In this document: piece by piece, positions 16,479-24,293 of the stretch
Layout: each line of letters starts with the position of its first letter
How positions within the stretch are numbered: position 1 is the first letter of the stretch
Source: an uncultured Lachnospiraceae bacterium
GTDB taxonomy: Bacteria > Bacillota > Clostridia > Lachnospirales > Lachnospiraceae
DNA length: 42,226 nucleotides
Direction: 5' to 3'
Assembly (NCBI GenBank): GCA_910586705.1
Contig: CAJUJK010000033.1
Location: 1-42,226, forward strand
Notes under the pieces: generated by a model
The model's database searches: none
Seen by the model: only the letters and a program-made list of their open reading frames with translations
Told to the model about the DNA's origin: nothing
Translations under genes and position numbers: made by a program

Positions 16479-17378
16479 ATGCACTACACAGGAACCATAT
16501 GGAGACCGCCCTATGAGGCGTCTTCCCTGCTTTTGGAGGCGACGGCGGGCTGTACCCATCACAGATGCAAGTTTTGCACCCTTTATAACGATCTGTCCTT
16601 TTCATTCAGAATGTCGCCGATAGAGGATATGGAAGCAGATCTGGAGGAGGCGCGGCAGAGGTACAGCCGTTTCCCTAAATGCCGTGTAAAACGGGTCTTT
16701 CTGACGGGAGCCAATCCCTTTGTGCTGACATATGAAAGGCTTATGGAGATTGCAGGGCTGATACATAACTATTTCCCGGAGGCGTCTTCCATAGGCAGCT
16801 TCGCCAGAGTGACGGACGTTACCTTAAAATCGGACGAGGAACTTGCCGCTTTGCATAAGGCGGGTTATGACGGGCTGACAATCGGTATGGAGACGGCGGA
16901 CGACGAGGCGCTTGCGTTTATGGACAAAGGTTATCTCACGGCGGATATTCTGGAACAGTGCGGGCGGCTGGACCGGGCGGGTATCCGTTACAACTTCTTC
17001 TATCTGACGGGTATATCCGGCGCAGGGCGCGGGGAGGAAGGCGCCAGACTTACCGCCGCTGTCTGCAACAGCCTGCACCCGGGCATTGTGGGCGCAAATA
17101 TGCTGACGCTCTACCCGGATTCCAGACTGTACGGGGAGATGCGGCAGGGAAACTGGCGGGAGGAGAGTGAGACGGAGAAATACCGGGAGGTCAGGACACT
17201 TATAGCTGAACTTAAAATTCCAACGATTTTTGCGGCGATGGGAGCGTCCAACGCGTATCAGATGTGGGGAGAACTGCCAGAGGACAGGGAAAAGCTGCTG
17301 TCTTTTCTGGATGGAGTGATTGAGAATGTGGGCGAGGACGAGCTGCGACGTTACCGCAAAAGTGTCCATCATCTGTGA
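16479..17378 (+). CDS. Radical SAM protein (copy 1 of a tandem pair)
   Basis: 299 residues. The iron-sulfur motif is TAGCTHHRCKFC, with Cys at about 25, 30 and 33. The spacing CX4CX2C differs from the usual CX3CX2C but is known in a subgroup of Elp3/YgiQ-like radical SAM proteins. FLTGANPFVL, GLTIGMETADDEAL and NFFYLTGISGAGRG are the following barrel motifs, the second resembling the GxE SAM-binding element. The protein has no B12 or extra Fe-S domain. AAAAAGGAGG precedes ATG 16479. The next gene is a paralogue of the same length, and an HxlR regulator lies divergently upstream. The substrate is unknown. Confidence 0.88.
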   Translation: MHYTGTIWRPPYEASSLLLEATAGCTHHRCKFCTLYNDLSFSFRMSPIEDMEADLEEARQRYSRFPKCRVKRVFLTGANPFVLTYERLMEIAGLIHNYFPEASSIGSFARVTDVTLKSDEELAALHKAGYDGLTIGMETADDEALAFMDKGYLTADILEQCGRLDRAGIRYNFFYLTGISGAGRGEEGARLTAAVCNSLHPGIVGANMLTLYPDSRLYGEMRQGNWREESETEKYREVRTLIAELKIPTIFAAMGASNAYQMWGELPEDREKLLSFLDGVIENVGEDELRRYRKSVHHL

Positions 17379-17427
17379 AGTCAGAGTGATTTGATATTCC
17401 GCAGAGCGGAATCGGGGAGGGACGTGT

Positions 17428-18309
17428 ATGCATTTTACGGGAAGGACGTGGAGACCGCCCTACGAGGCGCATTCTGTGATCATTCAGGCGACGGCGGGCT
17501 GTACTTACAGAAAGTGCCGGTTTTGCAATTTATATCAAAGCGAGTGCTTCCGCATGTCGCCGATGGAGGAGTTTGAGGAGGATCTGGCGGAGATCAAGCG
17601 TTACCAGCCCTATGCCAGACGCCTTTTCTTTACCGGGGCGAACCCTTTTGCCATGAGCTATGAAAATCTGAAACTCCGGGCGCTGACGGTGCGGGATTAT
17701 CTGATCAAATGTCAGAGCATTGCCATGTTTGCCAGCATAAGGGACATCATGGGCAAGGAGGTGTGGCAGCTTAGGAAACTGCGTGCCATGGGGATCAACG
17801 GGCTGAGCATCGGGACGGAGAGCGGGGACGATGAGACGCTCGCGCTTGCGGGAAAAGGCTATACAGCCGCCGATATTTTGGAACAGTGCCGGAAACTGGA
17901 CGAGGCGGGGATCGAGTATTATTTTGTCTACATGACGGGGCTTGCGGGGAAGGGCAGGGGACGGTGCAATGCGGTGAACAGCGCGTCGCTTTTCAGTCAG
18001 CTCAATCCGTATTTCGTTTCTGTGGATTCTCTGACGCTCTTCCCGGGTACGGAGCTGTATCGGATGGCACGGGCGGGAACGTTCATACCGGCGGGGGAAA
18101 AGGAGCGTTTGGAGGAATTACAGATATTTATCCGAAACTTGCACATTAGGACGCATCTGCTTGCCAACTCGGTCTCCAACTTTTACCCGGTCACGGCCTA
18201 TCTGCCGAAGGAGAGGGAAAGGGTGGTGAGCGAACTGCGGTATATCATGGAAACGGTGAGAGAGGAGGAGATGGCGGCTTACCGCAGGGAATTGAAGGGG
18301 CTTGGGTAA
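17428..18309 (+). CDS. Radical SAM protein (copy 2 of a tandem pair)
   Basis: 293 residues, clearly paralogous to the preceding gene along its whole length: both start MH-TG--WRPPYEA, then TAGCTYRKCRFC with the same CX4CX2C spacing (Cys 25, 30, 33), FFTGANPFAMSYENL, GLSIGTESGDDETL, YYFVYMTGLAGKGRG. Tandem duplication followed by divergence is the simplest explanation. They could form a heterodimer or act on related substrates. GGGGAGGGA lies upstream of ATG 17428. Only 49 nt separate the genes, so they share a transcript. Confidence 0.88.
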   Translation: MHFTGRTWRPPYEAHSVIIQATAGCTYRKCRFCNLYQSECFRMSPMEEFEEDLAEIKRYQPYARRLFFTGANPFAMSYENLKLRALTVRDYLIKCQSIAMFASIRDIMGKEVWQLRKLRAMGINGLSIGTESGDDETLALAGKGYTAADILEQCRKLDEAGIEYYFVYMTGLAGKGRGRCNAVNSASLFSQLNPYFVSVDSLTLFPGTELYRMARAGTFIPAGEKERLEELQIFIRNLHIRTHLLANSVSNFYPVTAYLPKERERVVSELRYIMETVREEEMAAYRRELKGLG

Positions 18310-18341
18310 TAGTGGCTGCACGATCAGCCTGTAAATATACG

Positions 18342-18370
18342 TTGCGGAGAAGTGGCAAACATTTTATAAT
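18342..18370 (+). promoter_or_regulatory. Promoter of cutC
   Basis: TTGCGG (18342-18347), 17-bp spacer, consensus TATAAT (18365-18370). The expected start of transcription is near 18377. Confidence 0.7.
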
Positions 18371-18410
18371 GTGAGTATGTCGGAATTTTCGGAGAAAATA
18401 GTTGATTTGA

Positions 18411-18429
18411 GTCACAGCAGAACTGTGAC
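18411..18429. promoter_or_regulatory. Perfect inverted repeat in the cutC leader
   Basis: GTCACAG - 5 nt - CTGTGAC, in the 5' untranslated region just before the cutC ribosome binding site (GGAGGG, 18432-18437). It could be an operator or an mRNA hairpin next to the ribosome binding site. Confidence 0.5.
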
Positions 18430-18445
18430 ATGGAGGGTATGGCTT

Positions 18446-19213
18446 ATGGTGAAATATGTACTGGAATGCTGTGTGGACAGTGTGGAATCCGCCCTTGCGG
18501 CGGCGGAGGGCGGGGCGGACCGTCTGGAGCTTTGCGCTGCGCTTGTAATAGGCGGTATCTCGCCGGGACTGGCGCTCTTTGAACAGGTGAGCGCCTGCTG
18601 TGACCTGCCTGTGCGTGTGCTGCTTAGACCGCGGTTCGGAGATTTTCTGTACACCGACTATGAGTTTCAGATTTTGAAAAGAGAGGTGGCGCTTTTTCGG
18701 GAGGCGGGCGCTGAGGGCGTGGTGATCGGCTGTCTGGATGCGGACGGCAGTCTTCACATGGCGCAGATGCGGGAACTGATTGCGGAGGCGGGCGATATGA
18801 AGGTGACGCTGCACCGTGCCTTTGACGTGTGCGCAGATCCGGTCGAGACATATAGAAAGGCTGGAGAATTGGGCATTGACACGATACTGACATCCGGGCA
18901 GAAGAAGGAATGTCTGATGGGAATGCCGCTTTTGAAAGAACTGAGCGGGATGCAGAAGGAGGCGGGAATGCCACGCATTATGGCGGGCGCGGGTGTGACC
19001 CCCGATGTGATAAGGCAGTTTTGCGAACAGACGGACATTACAAGTTACCATTTGTCGGCAAAAAAGGTGCTGGACAGCGGAATGCTTTATCGCAAGGAGG
19101 ATGTGCCCATGGGACTTCCCGTCATGGACGAGTACAGTATTTTTATGACGGACAGCAGCGTTGTGGCGGAGGCGAAGAAAGTGCTGGTGGAGCATATGGC
19201 GGTTTTGCCGTGA
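18446..19213 (+). CDS. cutC: CutC family protein
   Basis: 255 residues, the full length of CutC (TIM-barrel protein). Signatures are LECCVDSVESALAAAEGGA at the N-terminus, RLELCAAL, GGISPGLALF, VRVLLRPRFGDFLY, VTLHRAFDVCADP and ILTSG. The family was linked to copper homeostasis, although direct metal handling is disputed; several Cys residues are present. ATG 18446 is chosen because GGAGGG stands eight nucleotides upstream; the frame opens at 18371 but that start overlaps the promoter start site. The gene has its own promoter after the radical SAM pair. Confidence 0.88.
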   Translation: MVKYVLECCVDSVESALAAAEGGADRLELCAALVIGGISPGLALFEQVSACCDLPVRVLLRPRFGDFLYTDYEFQILKREVALFREAGAEGVVIGCLDADGSLHMAQMRELIAEAGDMKVTLHRAFDVCADPVETYRKAGELGIDTILTSGQKKECLMGMPLLKELSGMQKEAGMPRIMAGAGVTPDVIRQFCEQTDITSYHLSAKKVLDSGMLYRKEDVPMGLPVMDEYSIFMTDSSVVAEAKKVLVEHMAVLP

Positions 19214-19292
19214 GCTATAATGGGCGTTGGCAGGAACAGGTATTTCCCGGCGGCGTTTTATTTTAGGGCATTTTTGGGAAACGGAGGAAAAC

Positions 19293-19760
19293 ATGGCGAT
19301 TGACAGAGTAAAAACTTATTTCAGACAATACGGAATGGAAGAGAAGGTTAAGGAATTTGACGTGTCCAGCGCTACGGTAGAGCTGGCGGCACAGGCACTT
19401 TCCTGTGAGCCTGCAAGGATCGCGAAAACGCTGTCATTTATGGTGGACGGTCACGCGATGCTGATCGTGGCAGCGGGTGACGTGAAGATTGACAATCACA
19501 AGTATAAGGAGCAGTTTCACACGAAGGCGAAAATGCTCTCCCCGGAGGAGGCGGAGACGCTGGTGGGACATGCCATAGGAGGCGTGTGTCCGTTCGCGGT
19601 AAACGAGGGTGTCACAGTGTATCTCGACGAGTCGCTGAAACGGTTTGAGACAGTATTTCCCGCCTGCGGCAGCTCCAACAGCGCGATTGAGCTGACGATT
19701 TCGGAATTAGAAAAATATGCGCTTCCCGTACAGTGGGTGGACGTCTGTAAGGGGTATTGA
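19293..19760 (+). CDS. YbaK/ProX-like aminoacyl-tRNA deacylase
   Basis: 155 residues, full-length YbaK/EbsC-like editing domain. It carries ARIAKTLSFMVDGHAML, VKIDNHKYKEQF, GGVCPFAVNEGVTVYLDESL and the CGSSNSAIELT loop. Free-standing members hydrolyse mischarged tRNAs such as Cys- or Ala-tRNA(Pro); the specificity here is unknown. The start at 19293 is set by ACGGAGG; the open frame begins 22 codons earlier without a site. It lies 79 nt after cutC and probably shares its promoter. Confidence 0.88.
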   Translation: MAIDRVKTYFRQYGMEEKVKEFDVSSATVELAAQALSCEPARIAKTLSFMVDGHAMLIVAAGDVKIDNHKYKEQFHTKAKMLSPEEAETLVGHAIGGVCPFAVNEGVTVYLDESLKRFETVFPACGSSNSAIELTISELEKYALPVQWVDVCKGY

Positions 19761-19773
19761 GGGAGAAGTGTGT

Positions 19774-19807
19774 CACCGCAAAAGCATAAGTACGGTGTAT
19801 TGCGGTG
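19774..19807. repeat. 8-bp inverted repeat after the deacylase gene
   Basis: CACCGCAA (19774-19781) and TTGCGGTG (19800-19807), perfect arms with an 18-nt loop, 14 nt after the deacylase stop. There is no T-run, so a simple terminator is unlikely; it may be an mRNA structure or an operator ahead of the galactosidase gene. The rest of the 127-nt gap shows no clear promoter. Confidence 0.4.
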
Positions 19808-19887
19808 GACTGTTCTGAAATGGGTGCGAGGTTGAAAGAAACTGTCAACTTTGGTTTGAGGGTCAGTGTCTGGCTTATGGAGGGAAA

Positions 19888-22086
19888 ATGGAATACATCA
19901 GAATACAGGAAAACGGTATCCATATTGTGTTTGGCATTACAAAGAAGAATCAGTTGAAACTCCTTCACTTTTCCAAGAATGAATTTTGTGAAGATGATTT
20001 GTGCAAAGTGGGACCGGACTGCAAAGCCGAGGATCAGGTGAGAAGGGAGCAGTTCATCGACGAGGCGTTCCAGCTTGTGCAGGTCAGCTTATCCGGATAT
20101 AACCGCCCTTACGAAAAACACGGAAATAAGCATATCGTGACGGCGCCGGGGCATCTGCTGACTTATGTAGGCATGGAGGACAGCGTGGGCGCGAGCGGGC
20201 GCAGGCTTGTCATCACGCAGGAGGATAAGGAAGTGACGCACGTCCGTGTGGAGACGGTGATGCAGTTTTACAACGGAACCTCCGTCGTCCGCATGTGGAG
20301 CAAGGTGACGAATGTGGGAGAGGAGACACAGTGTCTGGAATACCTGTCCTCGTTCTGCTATACGGGTATTGAGAAGGAAGGGGATCAGAACTCCGATGCC
20401 AAGATGAAGCTGCGGGTTCCCTACAACGGCTGGCAGAAGGAGATGAGCATTAAGGAATACACATTCGGGGACGTGGGGCTGGCACAGACGCAGCCAGGGG
20501 TATACCAGCGCACGTCGCAGGTGTTCGAGGTGACCAATACCGGCAACTGGTCCTCCAAGAAATATTTACCCTTGGGCTATATCGAGAACATGCAGGCACA
20601 TACGAGCCTGTTCTGGCAGATCGAGCACAACGGCTCGTGGCATTATGAGATCGGCGACCAGAATACCCATTTTTATCTGTGCGTCAGTGGGCCGACAGAG
20701 GTGCAGTCCCACTGGTTCAAGAACCTTTCGCCGGGCGAGGCTTTTACATCCGTGCCGGTGGCTGTGGGCGTGACGGATGACAGCTTTGAGAAAGCGGTCG
20801 CGGAACTGACGAAGTACCGCCGTCTGATCCGCAGGCCTAACAAGGACGACGAAAATCTGCCGGTGATCTTTAACGACTATATGAACTGCCTGTTTGGCGA
20901 TCCCACCACAGAGAGAGAACTGCCGCTCATTGATGCAGCGGCGGAATGCGGCTGTGAATACTACGTGATTGACGCGGGGTGGTATGCGCCCGGCGAATGG
21001 TGGGACAGCGTGGGCGAATGGCAGGAGTGCAGGGAGCGGTTCCCGAACGGCATTAAGGAAGTGACGGATTATATCCGCAGCAAGGGGATGGTGCCCGGTG
21101 TCTGGCTGGAACTTGAGGTCATGGGGATCAACTGTGAGAAGGCGAAGAATGCGCCGGACGACTGGTTTTTTGTGCGTCACGGCAGGCGGGTGTTTGACAG
21201 GAGCAGGTACCAGCTTGATTTTAGGAATCCTGCAGTGATTTCCCATGTCAACGAGGTCATTGACCGGGTGGTGAACGAGTACGGCGTGGGCTATATCAAA
21301 ATGGACTACAATATCGAGCCGGGGATCGGCACGGAGCTTGGCGCAGAGAGCGTGGGACAGGGGATGTTTCTGCACGAAAAGGCTTACCTCGCATGGCTGG
21401 ACGATGTGTTTGTGAGGTACCCGGATCTGGTGATCGAGAACTGTTCCAGCGGGGGGCTACGGATAGACTACGCGCTGCTTTCCCGTTACAGCATCCAGTC
21501 TACTTCCGATCAGGAGGATTATCGCAACTATGCCACCATTGCGGCGAACGCGGGTGTCGGGGTGACACCGGAACAGGCGGCGGTCTGGTCCTATCCGCAG
21601 CGGGCGGGAGATAAGGAGGAAGTGATCTACAATATGATAAACGCCCTGCTTGTCCGGGTACACCAGAGCGGGCATCTGGCGGAGCTTTCCGCAGAGCGCA
21701 TGGAACTGGTGAAGGAGGGCATTGCCTGTTATAAGAAGCTGCGTGCGGATATCAAAGCGGCGGTGCCCTTTTATCCGCTTGACGTGACGGACAATGAAGA
21801 CCTGTGGGCGTGCGGCGGTCTGCAGACGGAAGATAAGGCGTATCTGGCAGTCTGGAAACGGCAGATGGAGGGCAAGAACAATGACAGGCGTTTGCGGGCG
21901 GGCACGGTCTGCTCGGAGACGACGCTGTCCATTCCCCTTGGCAGTCTACCCTTTGTAAAGGACGAAATCCATGTTTCCTGCCTTTATCCTGAAAAGGAGC
22001 CGGTCAGCTTTTCGGTGGAAGAAAAGGTACTGACGGTTACCTTTGAAAAGCCGGTGATGGCAAGGTTGTTTTTGGTGGAAAGGTAA
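19888..22086 (+). CDS. GH36 alpha-galactosidase
   Basis: 732 residues, the expected length of a bacterial GH36 enzyme; no signal peptide, so cytoplasmic. It hydrolyses alpha-1,6-galactosides such as melibiose and raffinose. An N-terminal beta-supersandwich (1-320) is followed by the catalytic barrel (FNDYMNCLFGDPTTERE, YYVIDAGWYAPGEWW, GMVPGVWLELEVMG) and a C-terminal beta domain. The nucleophile is D473 in YIKMDYN and the acid/base D541 in SIQSTSDQEDYRNY. GGAGGGA lies before ATG 19888. No sugar transporter or regulator is adjacent, so it may be served by uptake genes elsewhere. Confidence 0.93.
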   Translation: MEYIRIQENGIHIVFGITKKNQLKLLHFSKNEFCEDDLCKVGPDCKAEDQVRREQFIDEAFQLVQVSLSGYNRPYEKHGNKHIVTAPGHLLTYVGMEDSVGASGRRLVITQEDKEVTHVRVETVMQFYNGTSVVRMWSKVTNVGEETQCLEYLSSFCYTGIEKEGDQNSDAKMKLRVPYNGWQKEMSIKEYTFGDVGLAQTQPGVYQRTSQVFEVTNTGNWSSKKYLPLGYIENMQAHTSLFWQIEHNGSWHYEIGDQNTHFYLCVSGPTEVQSHWFKNLSPGEAFTSVPVAVGVTDDSFEKAVAELTKYRRLIRRPNKDDENLPVIFNDYMNCLFGDPTTERELPLIDAAAECGCEYYVIDAGWYAPGEWWDSVGEWQECRERFPNGIKEVTDYIRSKGMVPGVWLELEVMGINCEKAKNAPDDWFFVRHGRRVFDRSRYQLDFRNPAVISHVNEVIDRVVNEYGVGYIKMDYNIEPGIGTELGAESVGQGMFLHEKAYLAWLDDVFVRYPDLVIENCSSGGLRIDYALLSRYSIQSTSDQEDYRNYATIAANAGVGVTPEQAAVWSYPQRAGDKEEVIYNMINALLVRVHQSGHLAELSAERMELVKEGIACYKKLRADIKAAVPFYPLDVTDNEDLWACGGLQTEDKAYLAVWKRQMEGKNNDRRLRAGTVCSETTLSIPLGSLPFVKDEIHVSCLYPEKEPVSFSVEEKVLTVTFEKPVMARLFLVER

Positions 22087-22133
22087 AAAAACGGCATCTT
22101 TTTTGAAGTTTTTTCAAAAAGGTGCCGTTTTTT
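22085..22133 (+). terminator. Terminator of the alpha-galactosidase gene
   Basis: A run of A and ACGGCA pairs with TGCCGT and a T-run (22123-22133), with an inner CTTTTTTGAA / TTCAAAAAG stem. A long hairpin flanked by A and T runs, starting directly at the stop codon. Confidence 0.9.
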
Positions 22134-22143
22134 ATTTTTTGTA

Positions 22144-22174
22144 TTGACCGTACAGTTACTGTATGGTTTATGAT
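22144..22174 (+). promoter_or_regulatory. MerR-type promoter with operator in a 19-bp spacer
   Basis: TTGACC (22144-22149) and TATGAT (22169-22174) are separated by 19 bp, longer than the optimal 17. A dyad fills the spacer: ACCGTACAG (22147-22155) - TTA - CTGTATGGT (22159-22167), 8 of 9 arm positions matching. This is the hallmark of promoters activated by MerR-family regulators, which underwind the DNA. It would drive the hydrolase remnant and the MATE pump downstream. No MerR gene is present in the window. Confidence 0.65.
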
Positions 22175-22208
22175 GGGGATATCAAGAATAGATCAAGGAG
22201 GAAATAAG

Positions 22209-22482
22209 ATGAAAAAAACAAGTGTGATTGTGGTCGGTGCGGCTGCGGCAGTCGGAGTGGTGGGGATTTCTTTCGGGAAAAAGATAAAAACATTGTACCA
22301 ATCGCTGAACAGCTTCAAGGATAAAAATCTGGCGCATACGTTTCAGCATACCCCGGATTTACGTCAATCCGTCCAACAGGGTGATCATCGTGAAAACAGG
22401 CGCCGACCCGGATTTCATGGAAAAGGGTTATGAGTTGAAACACGTGGAATTTTTCCGGGCGATTGCGGACAGTATCGCATAA
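22209..22482 (+). pseudogene. Serine hydrolase (beta-lactamase-related) with its middle deleted
   Basis: The N-terminus is intact: AAGGAGG-like site, ATG 22209, a membrane anchor (VIVVGAAAAVGVVGISFG), then NSFKDKNLAHTFQHTPDL, as found at the start of membrane-anchored class C beta-lactamase-like hydrolases. At about 22360 the frame changes and reads YVNPSNRVIIVKTGADPDF and then FFRAIADSIA, ending at TAA 22480-22482, the usual extreme C-terminus of such enzymes. The SxxK and YxN catalytic motifs and some 300 residues between them are missing. Read in the first frame only, a 75-residue hybrid peptide ending at 22433 would be made. I judge it a deletion pseudogene. Confidence 0.65.
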
Positions 22483-22519
22483 GAGCGACTGGGAAAAGGG
22501 AATAAAAGGAGAAAAACGG

Positions 22520-23851
22520 ATGGAAAACAAAAATGTATATGAAAAGCCGGTAACATTGAAAAATATTCTGAAATTTGCCGTGCCTACCATTGCCATGACT
22601 GTGTTTATGTCCTTCTACACGATGGTGGACGGCCTGTTTGTGTCAAATCTGATCGGCACCAACGCGCTCTCGGCGATCAATCTGACCGCGCCCATCATCC
22701 AGCTTGTGACGGCGATCTCCACCATGCTGGCAACCGGCGGCAGCGCGGTCATTATGAAAAAGATGGGGGAGCAGAAGGCTGACGAGGCTAAGGAGGATTT
22801 TACTTTTTTAATCATAGTGAATGTCATTGTGGGGATTGTCATGTGCGCCGTGGGATATCTGGCGATGGACCGCATTTTTGCGGGGATGAACCTTTCCGCC
22901 GATGTGGAAGGGTACTGTGTGGAATATTTAAGCCGCTATCTCGTGTTTACGGTGCCGATTCTTCTGATGAACAATTTCACACTGTACATGATTGCCAGCG
23001 AGAAGGCAACCCTTTCCTTGATCTGTTCCGTGACGGGCGGTGTTCTGAATATGGCGCTCGACTATGTGTTTATTGCCGGATTTGACATGGGAATTAGTGG
23101 GGCGGCAATCGCGACAGGGCTTGGCTATTCCGTGACGGCGATTGTGGGGCTGTTTGTTTTTAGCAGGAAAAAGAGCCTGCTGCACTTCAAGAAACCCGCA
23201 TTTCGGGTTAAAGTCCTTGCAAGCGCGGCGACAAACGGCTGCTCGGAGATGGCGACTGCCCTTGTCACTGGCATCATCACCATGATGTTTAACTGGACAA
23301 TGCTGCATTATGTGGGTGAGGACGGCGTGGCGGCGGTCACGATCATTATGTACGTGCTGATGTTTGCAAGTTCTCTGTACACCGGCTATTCCTACGGCGT
23401 GGCGCCTATGATCAGCTATTACTATGGAGAGCAGAACCACGGGAAACTGAAAAAGCTGGTTGCGGTCAGCATGAGGGTGATCGCGGAGATTTCCCTTGTG
23501 ACGGTGGCGGCATCCTTCCTGCTGACAAAACCGCTGGTGTCCGTGTTTGCACGCCTGGATAATCCGGTGTACGACTTGGCGGTGACGGGAAATCGGATCT
23601 GTACCATCGCGCTTTTATTTATCGGATTTAATATTTTTGCCAACGGCATGTTTACTGCCCTGTCAAACGGCGTGGTATCGGCGGTGCTCGCATTCTCGAG
23701 ATCCTTTGTGTTCATGCTGATTACCATGATCGTACTGCCTTTGATTCTTGGGGTAAACGGGATCTGGCTGGCAACGCCTGCGGCGGAACTGATGGCGCTC
23801 GCATTGTCGGCGGTTATGTTCCTTAAATACAGGAAAAGGTATGGGTACTGA
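22520..23851 (+). CDS. MATE family efflux transporter (1)
   Basis: 443 residues, 12 hydrophobic helices, in the NorM/DinF MATE family. The characteristic N-terminal repeat is seen (ILKFAVPTIAMTVFMSFY, TMVDGLFVSNLIGTNALS). MATE proteins export cationic drugs and metabolites using Na+ or H+ gradients. AAAGGAG precedes ATG 22520; the frame opens at 22463 without support. It lies 37 nt behind the hydrolase remnant and should be transcribed from the MerR-type promoter at 22144. That fits drug-inducible expression. Confidence 0.9.
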   Translation: MENKNVYEKPVTLKNILKFAVPTIAMTVFMSFYTMVDGLFVSNLIGTNALSAINLTAPIIQLVTAISTMLATGGSAVIMKKMGEQKADEAKEDFTFLIIVNVIVGIVMCAVGYLAMDRIFAGMNLSADVEGYCVEYLSRYLVFTVPILLMNNFTLYMIASEKATLSLICSVTGGVLNMALDYVFIAGFDMGISGAAIATGLGYSVTAIVGLFVFSRKKSLLHFKKPAFRVKVLASAATNGCSEMATALVTGIITMMFNWTMLHYVGEDGVAAVTIIMYVLMFASSLYTGYSYGVAPMISYYYGEQNHGKLKKLVAVSMRVIAEISLVTVAASFLLTKPLVSVFARLDNPVYDLAVTGNRICTIALLFIGFNIFANGMFTALSNGVVSAVLAFSRSFVFMLITMIVLPLILGVNGIWLATPAAELMALALSAVMFLKYRKRYGY

Positions 23852-23923
23852 TCGGATGCTTTTTCTTATTCCGCATAGATGGTATAATAACGGCATAGGA
23901 CAACGGGAAAGGAGAACGCAGGA

Positions 23924-24148
23924 ATGAAGAAACTGTTTTGCTATGCGGATAGGTATTTGGAGAAGAGCGATTGGAGAGATATCGCCATGCTTAAGTTCTG
24001 TCTCTTTTCTATGGGGATTTTTGCCGGTATAAAAATCCCGGAAAAGAACAGGAAACAGGCGGGATGTGTGGCGGCGGCTGTCTTTGTGGCGACCTATATT
24101 CCACTGATGGCGAAGTTTGTTTCCGTGATTCTGGAGGAGGAAAAATAG
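23924..24148 (+). CDS. Small conserved membrane protein
   Basis: 74 residues with two hydrophobic segments (MLKFCLFSMGIFAGIKIP and AAAVFVATYIPLMAKFVSVI). Short clostridial proteins of this pattern are often labelled permease of phosphate ABC transporter, a name without functional support. A TATAAT at 23883-23888 and GGAAAGGAG before the ATG indicate an independent gene. Function unknown. Confidence 0.75.
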   Translation: MKKLFCYADRYLEKSDWRDIAMLKFCLFSMGIFAGIKIPEKNRKQAGCVAAAVFVATYIPLMAKFVSVILEEEK

Positions 24149-24194
24149 ACGGCGGACTGCAGCATAGACATGACGATGTGAAGAGCCGGCAGAA

Positions 24195-24223
24195 TTGCAC
24201 TTTCCCGTACTTTGTGCTACAAT
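24195..24223 (+). promoter_or_regulatory. Promoter of the FapA-family gene
   Basis: TTGCAC (24195-24200), 17-bp spacer, TACAAT (24218-24223). The long open frame begins at this TTG, which is therefore the -35 box rather than a start codon. Confidence 0.7.
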
Positions 24224-24293
24224 TTTTAGGAATGCGGACTGTGTGATACACAGTCGGAAATGTCGGAAACTTGCGGCGGGAGTGAAGCGGGAT

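Noticed and set aside
18245..19294. 349-codon minus-strand open frame
   Set aside because: It lies antisense to cutC, which is well conserved; composition is not protein-like.
24195..24293. Upstream extension of the FapA-family protein
   Set aside because: The TTG at 24195 is the -35 box of a good promoter, so translation starts later.
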